Shown here: in pieces, positions 56,774 through 64,000 of the stretch
How the letters are laid out: every line of letters begins with the position of its first letter
Position numbering within the stretch: the stretch's first letter is position 1
Source: Alkalicoccobacillus gibsonii
GTDB taxonomy: Bacteria; Bacillota; Bacilli; Bacillales; Bacillaceae_D
Length of the DNA stretch: 64,000 bases
Assembly (NCBI RefSeq): GCF_016798245.1
Contig: NZ_JAEUZA010000003.1
Span: forward strand, 551,194 to 615,193
Reading direction: 5' to 3'
Notes under the pieces: model-generated
Databases searched by the model: none
Told to the model about the DNA's origin: nothing
The model's input: the letters and a program-made list of their open reading frames with translations, nothing else
Program-made: the position numbers and the translations under genes

Positions 56774-58111
56774 TTGAAGAGGATTAAACATTTGGGTAAG
56801 CTATGTTGTTTAACAGCGTCATCTGTCCTTGTTTTCGCAGCATGTTCTTCATCAGATACTGGAGGTGAAGAAAGCGCAGATGGCACTGGAGCTACGGATG
56901 AAGGCGGGGAAGTAGCAGATGTTCAAGAAGGTCAAACGGAATTAAGAGTTTCATGGTGGGGCGGTCAGGAAAGGCATAACCGAACCATTGAAGCAATTGA
57001 GCTTTTTGAAGAGAAGAACCCTGATATTGCTGTTAGTACGGAGTTCAGTGGTTGGGACAGTCATTGGGAACGGTTATCTACTCAAGCAGCAGGACGAAAT
57101 ATGCCAGATGTAGTCCAGATGGATCTACAATATTTAAATGAATATGTCTCGCGTGATCTATTAACAGGACTTAATCAATTTGTAGATTCAGGTGTTATTA
57201 ACTTTGACGACGTTGATGAAGTGCTCATTGAAGGTGGATATGTTGATGACGAATTATATGCAGTTAACCTAGGAACTAACTCACTTTTTATGCTTTATGA
57301 CCCAGCTGCCTTTGAGGAAGCGGGTGTTCCGGAGCTTGAACCAGGATACACATGGGAGGAATATGCTGAAACAGCTGCAGCGCTTAATGAGGAATTAGGA
57401 ATCTACTCTGGAGAAATATCAATCATGCCATTCTTCAGTCATTATCTACGACAACATGATTTATGGCTTTATAATGAGGATTACACTGAGATGGGCTATG
57501 ACGATCAGTATTTAATTGATTTTCTAACTATGTACAAGGATATGTTGGATGACGGTTTAGTACCAGGTCCGGATGTAACGGCTGATATTCAAGGGTTAGA
57601 GGATTCGTTAATTGTACATGGCGATGCAGCAACTATTCCAGAGAACAGTAATCTTATTATTGCTTACGTTCTAGCAGCAGATCGTCCACTGAAGATGACA
57701 ACCTTCCCTGTCGTAGAAGGCGGATCCAATGGACATATTTTAAAGCCTGGTCAATTTTTATCTGTCTCTTCTCAATCTGATAAATCTGAGGAGGCAGCAA
57801 GGTTCATTGATTTTATTACAAACGATCTGGAAGCAAATGAAATTTTGAATGCAGAGCGTGGTGTGCCAATCTCTCAGGTAGTTCGCGACCATCTTTACGA
57901 GGACTTGGATGAAGTAGAGCAAATGCAGTTCGACTATATGGATTTAGTTGTTGATTACTCTGCGCCAATCCATCCACCAGAGCCACCAGGTACAAGACAG
58001 ATTAGTGACGCCTATACCCGTCTATTGGAAGAGCTCTCTTATGACATGATTACGCCAGAAGAGTTTGCTGAGCGTTTCAGAGAAGAGGCAGAGAGTATTC
58101 TACAAAACTAG
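56774..58111 (+). CDS. Extracellular sugar-binding lipoprotein (ABC importer 2)
   Basis: 445 residues. Signal peptide with lipobox FAAC (Cys about 23), then a Ser/Gly/Asp/Glu-rich linker. The family-1 solute-binding domain shows LRVSWWGGQERHNRTIEAIE, FEEKNPDIAVSTEFSGWDSH, and later MLYDPAAFEEAGVPELEPGY with TWEEYAETAAALNEEL. TTG start, with AAGGAGGAG 8 bases upstream. It follows the YesM/YesN-type pair, which probably controls it. Two permeases follow after a hairpin that may reduce their expression. Confidence 0.92.
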   Translation: MKRIKHLGKLCCLTASSVLVFAACSSSDTGGEESADGTGATDEGGEVADVQEGQTELRVSWWGGQERHNRTIEAIELFEEKNPDIAVSTEFSGWDSHWERLSTQAAGRNMPDVVQMDLQYLNEYVSRDLLTGLNQFVDSGVINFDDVDEVLIEGGYVDDELYAVNLGTNSLFMLYDPAAFEEAGVPELEPGYTWEEYAETAAALNEELGIYSGEISIMPFFSHYLRQHDLWLYNEDYTEMGYDDQYLIDFLTMYKDMLDDGLVPGPDVTADIQGLEDSLIVHGDAATIPENSNLIIAYVLAADRPLKMTTFPVVEGGSNGHILKPGQFLSVSSQSDKSEEAARFIDFITNDLEANEILNAERGVPISQVVRDHLYEDLDEVEQMQFDYMDLVVDYSAPIHPPEPPGTRQISDAYTRLLEELSYDMITPEEFAERFREEAESILQN

Positions 58112-58123
58112 TTCTAACTCACT

Positions 58124-58157
58124 AGAAAGAAGCAGATTGATTGCTTCTTTCTCTTTT
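58124..58157 (+). terminator. Partial terminator between binding protein and permease genes
   Basis: AGAAAGAAGCA pairs with TGCTTCTTTCT around a 7-base loop, then CTTTT. Read-through would give more binding protein than permease. Confidence 0.7.
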
Positions 58158-58174
58158 GAAAGGAGGCAAATGAA

Positions 58175-59125
58175 ATGGCAACCACTGAGAGTGTTAAAGT
58201 AAACTCGTCCAAAAAACCAATGAAGACGGAGCAAGAAAAGAAGAAACGAAGAAAGCAGGAGCTCATTGCATACGCTTTTATTTCACCATGGTTAATTGGT
58301 TTTTTAGGATTTGTTATCGGTCCAATGATTGCTTCCCTTTACTTTTCATTTACAGATTATGATCTACTTTCTAGCCCTAACTGGGTAGGATTATCTAACT
58401 ACACGGAACTCCTCACGAATGATGCGCGCTTTCGAACATCAGTCAGTGTCACATTAATCTTTGTATTGGTATCTACTCCTTTAAAACTCATTTTTGCCTT
58501 AGCTGTCGCTATGCTTTTTAACAATGAACGCAAAGGAAAAGGTTTTTACACGACGGTTTTCTATATTCCTTCAATAATTGGTGGAAGTGTTGCCGTCGCA
58601 GTTATGTGGCGCCAGTTATTTGGTGGGCAAGGAGCGGTTAACGACATACTGTTATTTTTAGGAGTAGAGGGCCGAAATTGGATTGCCAGTCCCGATCATG
58701 CCATTTGGGTATTAGTTTTGCTAGTTGTTTGGCAGTTTGGCTCACCTATGATTATCTTTCTAGCAGGACTTAAGCAGATTCCAAGAGATTTGTATGAAGC
58801 TGCAATGGTAGACGGAGCAGGAGCTATTCGTAAATTTAAATCGATCACACTTCCTTTATTAACACCTGTCATCTTCTTTAACCTGATTATGCAAATGATT
58901 GGTGGATTTCTTATCTTTACTCAGGCATTTATCACTACGGAAGGTGGGCCGCTTGATCGTACGTTATTTTATGCATTGTATCTGTATGAGAAAGCCTTTC
59001 AAAACTATCAAATGGGATATGCCTCGGCCATGGCTTGGATGCTATTAGTGGTAGTTGCAATTATTACTGCCTTAATCTTCTATAGCTCAAAGAAGTGGGT
59101 ATATTACGAATCGGAGAAGGGGTAA
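58175..59125 (+). CDS. Sugar ABC transporter permease (MalF/UgpA type)
   Basis: 316 residues. A basic N-terminal tail (KTEQEKKKRRKQELIAYAFI) precedes six membrane helices. The EAA loop is RDLYEAAMVDGAGAIRKFKS (about residues 205-224), then ITLPLLTPVIFFNLIMQMIG. Strong ribosome site AAAGGAGGC. Partner of the following permease in importer 2. Confidence 0.93.
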   Translation: MATTESVKVNSSKKPMKTEQEKKKRRKQELIAYAFISPWLIGFLGFVIGPMIASLYFSFTDYDLLSSPNWVGLSNYTELLTNDARFRTSVSVTLIFVLVSTPLKLIFALAVAMLFNNERKGKGFYTTVFYIPSIIGGSVAVAVMWRQLFGGQGAVNDILLFLGVEGRNWIASPDHAIWVLVLLVVWQFGSPMIIFLAGLKQIPRDLYEAAMVDGAGAIRKFKSITLPLLTPVIFFNLIMQMIGGFLIFTQAFITTEGGPLDRTLFYALYLYEKAFQNYQMGYASAMAWMLLVVVAIITALIFYSSKKWVYYESEKG

Positions 59126-59129
59126 TCTC

Positions 59130-59972
59130 ATGGACAAGCAAAAAAAGATGAGAACGATCTTATATCATTCTATCGTTATACTTTTTGGCGCAGTCATGCT
59201 CTACCCAGTCTTATGGATGTTTGCTAGCTCATTTAAACCACACACAGAGATTTTTCAACAGGCTGCATCTCTTATTCCTTCTTCGTTTAATTGGGATAAC
59301 TATTCTGTAGGATGGGCTGGATTCGGCCGTGTAGGATTTGATCAAATTTTTGCAAATTCTCTTTTTGTATCCACTTTAAATATTGTGGGGGCTTTGTTTT
59401 CATCCTCTCTTGTTGCCTTTGGATTTGCTCGATTAGAATTTCGTTTTAAGAAAACTTTATTTGCGTGCTTAATTGGAACGCTGATGCTGCCTATGCAAGT
59501 GACGCTCATTCCACAATACATTCTTTTTAATGAACTTGGCTGGGTTAATACTTATTTGCCTCTAATTGTTCCGGCATTTGTAGGTGGAGTGCCCTTCTTT
59601 ATTTTTTTAATGGTGCAGTTCATTCGCGGCGTACCAAAGGAGTTAGATGAAGCTGCGCTCATTGATGGCTGCTCAACCTTTGGCATCTTCTGGCGAATCA
59701 TTCTACCACTTTGTAAGCCAGTACTCGTTACGGTTACAATCTTTGCTTTTATGTGGAGCTGGGACGACTTCTTTGGAGCGTTAATCTACTTAAATGATCC
59801 AGGATTATATACTGTAGCGTTGGGTCTTGCAAGTTTCCTAGATTCACAAGGAGCTAGCTCCTGGGGACCTTTACTCGCCATGTCAACCCTATCATTATTA
59901 CCACAATTTATTATCTTTTTGTTCTTCCAAAAGTATCTGGTTCAAGGTATTGCCACAACTGGTCTTAAATAA
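59130..59972 (+). CDS. Sugar ABC transporter permease (MalG/UgpE type)
   Basis: 280 residues, six helices. The EAA loop is KELDEAALIDGCSTFGIFWR (about residues 169-188), with IILPLCKPVLVTVTIFAFMW after it. It ends QKYLVQGIATTGLK. It starts 4 bases after the preceding permease gene, and no ATPase gene follows. Confidence 0.93.
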   Translation: MDKQKKMRTILYHSIVILFGAVMLYPVLWMFASSFKPHTEIFQQAASLIPSSFNWDNYSVGWAGFGRVGFDQIFANSLFVSTLNIVGALFSSSLVAFGFARLEFRFKKTLFACLIGTLMLPMQVTLIPQYILFNELGWVNTYLPLIVPAFVGGVPFFIFLMVQFIRGVPKELDEAALIDGCSTFGIFWRIILPLCKPVLVTVTIFAFMWSWDDFFGALIYLNDPGLYTVALGLASFLDSQGASSWGPLLAMSTLSLLPQFIIFLFFQKYLVQGIATTGLK

Positions 59973-60011
59973 ATGTAGATCTTTGCCTTTTAATAAAATA
60001 GAGAATAAAGG

Positions 60012-60049
60012 AGAGCAATGCACGCACACGCGTCATTGCTCTTTTTTTT
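60012..60049 (+). terminator. Terminator of ABC importer 2 operon
   Basis: AGAGCAATG pairs with CATTGCTCT, followed by eight T. Confidence 0.85.
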
Positions 60050-60098
60050 AGAGGAATATCTCGACGTGTATCGAATGCGTAATAAAAGGAGTGATCAA

Positions 60099-60506
60099 AT
60101 GACTGTACCTAAACACATTGTTTCAGCGGCAGCGATTGTATTAAATGATCAAAACGAATTACTTTTGGTAAAGAACCCGAATAGGGGCTGGGAGATGCCA
60201 GGTGGTCAAGTGGAGGAAGGGGAATCGATTGAGTATGCTGCCATTCGAGAAACGGAAGAAGAAAGTGGAATCATCATTGAAATTACTGGTTTCTGTGGAA
60301 TTTTTCAAAATGTAGAAGGTTGTATTTGTAATACATTATTTTTAGGAAAGCCTATAGGAGGAGAGTGCCGACCATCGAATGAAAGTGATGAAGTGGCATT
60401 TTTTCCTCTCGAGCAGGCATTGGATATGGTTAAGTGGAAGAACTTTAGAGAACGAATTGAAAAAAGTTTAAATTCAGAAGAGCAACCTTTCTTTGTGACA
60501 TTTTGA
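60099..60506 (+). CDS. Nudix hydrolase
   Basis: 135 residues. The Nudix box is complete: GQVEEGESIEYAAIRETEEE then SGI (about residues 40-62), with the magnesium-binding R-E-x-x-E-E. It hydrolyses a nucleoside diphosphate linked to another group; exact substrate unknown. ATG at 60099 is chosen because AAAAGGAGTG lies 6-7 bases upstream. An in-frame ATG at 60018 falls inside the terminator stem of the preceding operon. Confidence 0.87.
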   Translation: MTVPKHIVSAAAIVLNDQNELLLVKNPNRGWEMPGGQVEEGESIEYAAIRETEEESGIIIEITGFCGIFQNVEGCICNTLFLGKPIGGECRPSNESDEVAFFPLEQALDMVKWKNFRERIEKSLNSEEQPFFVTF

Positions 60507-60547
60507 TAAACTAGAGGTAGCAACTAAAGATACGGGAAGTGAATGAA

Positions 60548-61072
60548 ATGAAAAAACGCATTGCCATTGATATGGATGAAGTAATGGCTGACTTTATCCC
60601 AAAGCATTTATCTTTATATAACACAGAGTATAATGATGATATAAAGATTGCTGACTTACATGGGTGTACGTTAGAATCCCTCAGGCCAGAACTTGAAGAT
60701 AAAATCAAAGGATATATAAAAGATCCTACGTTCTTTCGGGATCTTGAAGTGATGAAGGATAGTCAGCAAGTAATTGAAGAATTAACACACTCTTATGAAG
60801 TATATATCACAACCGCTGCTATGGAATATCCAACTTCATTTACAGCTAAATACGAGTGGCTGAAAGAGCACTTCCCTTTTCTAAGCGATTTGAACATTGT
60901 CTTTTGCGGAAATAAGAGCATCATTCGAGCTGATTATCTAATTGATGATAACTCAAGACATTTTAAGACCTTTGAAGGACAAGGAATCCTCTACACAGCT
61001 CCACACAATATACATGAGTCGGGTGTGGTTCGAGTGAACAACTGGAAGGAAGTCCGAAGCTATTTTCTATAA
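60548..61072 (+). CDS. 5'(3')-deoxyribonucleotidase-type HAD phosphatase
   Basis: About 174 residues. The HAD nucleophile motif is IAIDMDEVMADF (residues 6-17). The second motif region is YEVYITTAAMEYP, and IVFCGNKSIIRADYLIDDNS contains the later Lys and Asp-Asp. This matches the NT5C family of 5'-nucleotidases that dephosphorylate (deoxy)nucleotides. ATG at 60548 is chosen over a GTG three codons earlier, since GGGAAGTG lies upstream. Confidence 0.82.
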   Translation: MKKRIAIDMDEVMADFIPKHLSLYNTEYNDDIKIADLHGCTLESLRPELEDKIKGYIKDPTFFRDLEVMKDSQQVIEELTHSYEVYITTAAMEYPTSFTAKYEWLKEHFPFLSDLNIVFCGNKSIIRADYLIDDNSRHFKTFEGQGILYTAPHNIHESGVVRVNNWKEVRSYFL

Positions 61073-61089
61073 AAAATAGGGGGATCGTT

Positions 61090-61476
61090 ATGTCGATAAA
61101 ATTAGATATGGTAGGTATCGTGGTTAAGGATATGAAGCGGGCTTTGGATTTTTATCGAACATTAGGATTTGAGATTTCTTCAGAATGGGACAGTCAGGCC
61201 CATGTAGAAGTTGACCAGGGTGGAGTGAGGCTTGCCTTTGATACGGTCGAGGTTGCGACTTCTGTCTATGGATCGTGGAAAGAACCAACAGGTCACCGAA
61301 TTGAATTAGCTTTTACTTGTGAGAACGCAACAGCGTTAGATGAGTTATACCAAAGAGTAATGGATCAAGGATACACTAGTCATAAGGAACCATGGGATAC
61401 GTTTTGGGGACAGCACTATGCCATTTTAAAGGATCCAGATGGAAACTTGATTAGTTTATTTAGCGATCTCAACTAG
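61090..61476 (+). CDS. VOC (glyoxalase) family protein
   Basis: 128 residues with two beta-alpha-beta-beta-beta modules. The first is KLDMVGIVVKDMKRALDFYR then TLGFEIS. The second runs HRIELAFTCENATALDELYQ and ends HYAILKDPDGNLISLFSDL. The fold binds a metal in glyoxalases, dioxygenases and antibiotic-binding proteins; which one applies here is unknown. It starts 17 bases after the nucleotidase gene. Confidence 0.83.
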   Translation: MSIKLDMVGIVVKDMKRALDFYRTLGFEISSEWDSQAHVEVDQGGVRLAFDTVEVATSVYGSWKEPTGHRIELAFTCENATALDELYQRVMDQGYTSHKEPWDTFWGQHYAILKDPDGNLISLFSDLN

Positions 61477-61508
61477 AAATAGAGTTTAATTATGAGAGGT
61501 GAATACCA

Positions 61509-62147
61509 ATGAACATCATGAAAGTGCTTTATGAATGTAGCAATTGGTTAGCTAAGGTTATGTATCTTCATACATTATGGGTTGTATTCACGCTTGCTGG
61601 TTTAGTTGTTTTTGGCATCACACCAGCAACGATGGCGCTCTGCTCAGTTGTTCATAAATGGTATGACAAAGACTTTGACCTACCGATATTTAAGCAATTT
61701 TATTCAACCTATAAGGCTCAATTTAAGAAATCCAACGTATTGGGTTTACTCTTAATGGGTTTTGGATTGTTTCTATACATTGATCTAAAGATCTCAGAAG
61801 AAATTATTCAGTCCTTTTATTTACATGCAGTGATTCTTTTTATTTGTTTTGTGTATCTAATGACAGTCATTTACATGTTCACGATATTCGTTAGGTATGA
61901 GTTACCATTGTTCTCTTATTTTAAGCAGTCATTGTTTATTGCATTAGCCAGACCAATGGAGACAATTGCGATTCTTTTAAGCTTATTCATTCTGTATTAT
62001 TTATTTAGCTTTGTGCCAGTTCTTTTCATCTTTGCGGGTTCTTCGATTATTTTTACACCGTTGGTTTGGTTCTCATACCGTGCTTGTTTATTAGTCGAAG
62101 AGAAGAAATTACATGTTCTAAATAACACCGTCACACAGACAAAATAG
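61509..62147 (+). CDS. DUF624 family membrane protein (YesL-like)
   Basis: 212 residues with about five hydrophobic helices. The opening LWVVFTLAGLVVFGITPATM (residues 22-41) and the following WYDKDFDLPIFKQFYSTYKA are the DUF624 signature. These proteins (YesL, YteU) accompany sugar ABC importers and YesMN pairs; their exact role is not known. Ribosome site AGAGGTG 8-9 bases before the ATG. A terminator follows, so it is separate from the LplB-like gene. Confidence 0.85.
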   Translation: MNIMKVLYECSNWLAKVMYLHTLWVVFTLAGLVVFGITPATMALCSVVHKWYDKDFDLPIFKQFYSTYKAQFKKSNVLGLLLMGFGLFLYIDLKISEEIIQSFYLHAVILFICFVYLMTVIYMFTIFVRYELPLFSYFKQSLFIALARPMETIAILLSLFILYYLFSFVPVLFIFAGSSIIFTPLVWFSYRACLLVEEKKLHVLNNTVTQTK

Positions 62148-62157
62148 ACCATATTTA

Positions 62158-62185
62158 AAAGAGGCTATATAGATAGCTTCTTTTT
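62158..62185 (+). terminator. Terminator after DUF624 gene
   Basis: AAAGAGGCTAT pairs with ATAGCTTCTTT (one G-T pair), then TTT. Confidence 0.72.
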
Positions 62186-62290
62186 ATATTTAGCGTCGGA
62201 AATGCTGATACATAGCGACTCTTTACTGTATGTCATAAGATACATATTCCATCATGATGCACATATTAATGGTAGTATAAGCCTTAAATA

Positions 62291-62304
62291 TGTAAGCGAT
62301 TTCA
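62291..62304 (+). promoter_or_regulatory. cre site upstream of LplB-like permease gene
   Basis: TGTAAGCGATTTCA, a perfect match to the cre consensus and identical to the site at 30154. It lies about 100 bases before the permease start in a 260-bp gap that otherwise shows no gene. Confidence 0.8.
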
Positions 62305-62406
62305 ATGTTTGTCTTCGATGTTGTGTTAATTTTTTGAAAATAACATATTGATACTATTTCTCTGGCAGTGCTACGATTGGAGCAATTTAAGAGAAGGAGG
62401 TATTCA

Positions 62407-63378
62407 ATGAAACTACAACCAAAAACGCTACCTGTAGAAAAGACACATTCTACAATTCCACCAAAAAAAGTGAACAATAAAAAGACTAAAAAGATCTTAC
62501 AGAACTGGCAGCTTTACATATTTATTTTACCGGCTTTTCTTTACTTCTTTATTTTTCATTACATGCCTTTATACGGATTACAAATTGCGTTTAAAGATTT
62601 CACACCTGTTGCGGGAATAACAGGAAGTGAGTGGGTTGGGTTCAAGCATTTTATCCGATTTTTTGAATCCTATTATTTCTGGGATCTAATTAAAAATACC
62701 CTTGGACTGAGCGTGTATGAATTAATTGTTGGATTTCCTTTACCTATTATATTGGCACTTCTATTAAATGAAGTGAAAGACAGCTTTTTCAAACGTACCG
62801 TTCAAACGGTAACCTATGCTCCTCACTTTATTTCTGTTGTTGTAATTGCGGGGATGGTTATCGCATTTTTGTCTCCTGTTACAGGAATTATCAATCACGG
62901 AATTCAGTTACTGGGGTTCGAGCCGATTGCGTTTATGACAGATCCCGCATGGTTTAAAACGGTTTATGTATTTTCTGGTGTCTGGCAGAGTACTGGTTGG
63001 GGTACCATCATCTATTTGGCAGCCTTATCAGGTGTAGATCCACAGCACCATGAGTCGGCCGTCGTTGAAGGTGCGAACCGTTTACAACGAATTTGGCATA
63101 TCAATATTCCATTTATCTTCCCGACGATGGTTATTCTTCTCATTATGAACGTTGGAAACATTATGGCGTTAGGTTTCGAGAAGATCTTATTATTCCAGAA
63201 TCCTTTGAATTTAGAGTCCTCAAATGTGATAGCGACATTTGTATACAAAGCTGGACTTCTAGATGCACAGTATAGCTTTGCAGCAGCAGTTGGTTTGTTC
63301 AATGCTGTTATTAACGCAATCTTACTCATTGTTGTTAACCAAATTGCAAGAAAAACAAGCGAAACAAGCTTATGGTAA
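62407..63378 (+). CDS. Carbohydrate ABC transporter permease, LplB/YteP type
   Basis: 323 residues with six helices. The N-terminal LQNWQLYIFILPAFLYFFIF followed by HYMPLYGLQIAFKDF is diagnostic of the LplB/YteP group. The EAA loop is HHESAVVEGANRLQRIWHIN (about residues 217-236), then IPFIFPTMVILLIMNVGNIM. ATG at 62407 lies 5-6 bases after GAAGGAGG. Relatives import rhamnogalacturonan or xylan oligosaccharides; the substrate is open here. Confidence 0.92.
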   Translation: MKLQPKTLPVEKTHSTIPPKKVNNKKTKKILQNWQLYIFILPAFLYFFIFHYMPLYGLQIAFKDFTPVAGITGSEWVGFKHFIRFFESYYFWDLIKNTLGLSVYELIVGFPLPIILALLLNEVKDSFFKRTVQTVTYAPHFISVVVIAGMVIAFLSPVTGIINHGIQLLGFEPIAFMTDPAWFKTVYVFSGVWQSTGWGTIIYLAALSGVDPQHHESAVVEGANRLQRIWHINIPFIFPTMVILLIMNVGNIMALGFEKILLFQNPLNLESSNVIATFVYKAGLLDAQYSFAAAVGLFNAVINAILLIVVNQIARKTSETSLW

Positions 63379-63390
63379 AGGGGGAGCCTT

Positions 63391-64000
63391 ATGAATACAA
63401 CGTCAATACAAGAAACAAAGGTAGATAAGCTGTTTAAAGGATTTGTTTATCTTTGTTTGACTCTTGCTTTGATAGCCGTTTTGTATCCCCTCATTTATAT
63501 CATTAGTGCTTCAGTCAGCAGTCCTGCATCAGTGAATAGTGGACAAATGTGGCTATATCCCGTTGATATTACGTTTGCTGGATACGAAATGATTTTTCAA
63601 AACAGTCAAATTTGGAGAGGGTATTTAAACACCATCTTCTATACAGGTCTTGGAACACTTATTAACCTGCTCGTGACCATTCCTGCCGCGTACGCTTTAT
63701 CACGCAGGGACTTCTTTGGTAGAGGTTTCTTTACTGGTATGTTTGTTTTGACCATGTTCTTTAGCGGTGGATTAATTCCAACGTATCTTGTGGTTAGGGA
63801 CCTTGGCATGATTGATACGATTTGGGCGATGGTCTTACCGAATGCAGCCGCGGTGTGGAATATCATTATTGCACGAGTCTTCTTCCAATCAACTATTCCA
63901 AAAGGATTGGAAGAGGCTGCTACAATTGATGGAGCCTCTAACTTCAAGATGTTCATGAAGATTATTTTACCTCTCTCCGCGCCAATTATCGCAGTTATGG
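63391..64000 (+). CDS. Carbohydrate ABC transporter permease, LplC/YtcP type (3' partial)
   Basis: ATG at 63391 with GGGGGAG upstream. 203 codons are in view and the frame is still open at the edge. It starts MNTTSIQETKVDKLFKGFVY and contains LYPLIYIISASVSSPASVNS, AAYALSRRDFFGRGFFTGMF, SGGLIPTYLVVRDLGMIDT and the EAA loop KGLEEAATIDGASNFKMFMK. This matches LplC/YtcP permeases, which pair with LplB-type proteins. The binding-protein gene is expected just beyond the window. Confidence 0.92.
   Translation, partial: MNTTSIQETKVDKLFKGFVYLCLTLALIAVLYPLIYIISASVSSPASVNSGQMWLYPVDITFAGYEMIFQNSQIWRGYLNTIFYTGLGTLINLLVTIPAAYALSRRDFFGRGFFTGMFVLTMFFSGGLIPTYLVVRDLGMIDTIWAMVLPNAAAVWNIIIARVFFQSTIPKGLEEAATIDGASNFKMFMKIILPLSAPIIAVM

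Noticed and set aside
60018-60098. N-terminal extension of the Nudix protein from ATG 60018
   Set aside because: This ATG lies in the stem of the preceding operon's terminator, and a strong ribosome site precedes ATG 60099 instead.

Overview
This 64 kb window comes from a low-GC Gram-positive bacterium, most likely a member of the Bacillaceae (inference). The grounds are strong AGGAGG-type ribosome sites with frequent GTG and TTG starts, a FadR box of the Bacillus type, catabolite (cre) sites matching the Bacillus CcpA consensus, an M-box magnesium riboswitch, and many proteins that resemble Bacillus families (FadN/FadA/FadE/LcfA, RsbR, Qnr-like pentapeptide protein, YesM/YesN, YesL/DUF624). 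No rRNA, tRNA, CRISPR array, insertion sequence or prophage was seen. It reads as ordinary chromosome, rich in small accessory genes.

Layout. 0-5.5 kb: an APH-family kinase cut by the window edge, a cxxc_20_cxxc-type small protein, a GNAT, a cation-diffusion-facilitator (CDF) exporter, a chromate transporter with its PadR regulator, and a Qnr-like pentapeptide protein. 5.6-5.9 kb: an intergenic array of ~20-bp repeats. 5.9-7.4 kb: MarR regulator, nitroreductase and ABM monooxygenase operon with a large palindromic operator. 7.5-9.8 kb: molybdate uptake genes modA-modB (no modC) and an RsbR-type stressosome protein. 9.9-11.1 kb: a short MgtE transporter behind a complete M-box riboswitch, with terminator and promoter. 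11.1-13.4 kb: a DHA2-type drug exporter and divergent TetR regulator with two identical-pattern operators. 13.4-15.7 kb: two small unknown genes, one with its ribosome site buried in a hairpin, then a double-GNAT protein overlapping an isochorismatase-type hydrolase, and a second 20-bp repeat array.

15.9-28.2 kb is a nearly complete fatty-acid beta-oxidation regulon. fadR-etfB-etfA run leftwards, and fadF-fadN-fadA-fadE-lcfA-thioesterase run rightwards, with one FadR box between them. Acyl-CoA is made by LcfA and oxidised by FadE, FadN and FadA. Electrons pass to EtfAB and then, by inference, through the membrane iron-sulfur protein FadF to menaquinone.

28.2-35.3 kb: a carbohydrate locus with an AraC regulator plus an ACR3/BASS-type transporter, a GH127 beta-L-arabinofuranosidase, and a sugar ABC importer (binding protein and two permeases, no ATPase), with a perfect cre site. 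A third 20-bp array and a second, very similar CDF exporter follow. 36.5-40.2 kb holds four consecutive acetyltransferase-type genes, two of them unusual fusions, plus a HIT hydrolase. 40.2-42.6 kb: an MMPL exporter under twin palindromic operators, with no regulator beside it. 42.6-53 kb: an old-yellow-enzyme reductase, a second nitroreductase, an S51-type peptidase, a membrane serine hydrolase preceded by a 12-codon leader ORF, a methyltransferase, a GNAT, a 58-residue zinc-ribbon protein and a 1,162-residue membrane protein.

53.2-64 kb: a YesM/YesN two-component pair next to a second sugar ABC importer, then Nudix, 5'-nucleotidase, VOC and DUF624 genes. The window ends in a third ABC importer of the LplB/LplC type, cut by the right edge. 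None of the three importers carries its own ATPase, so a shared MsmX-type ATPase encoded elsewhere is expected.
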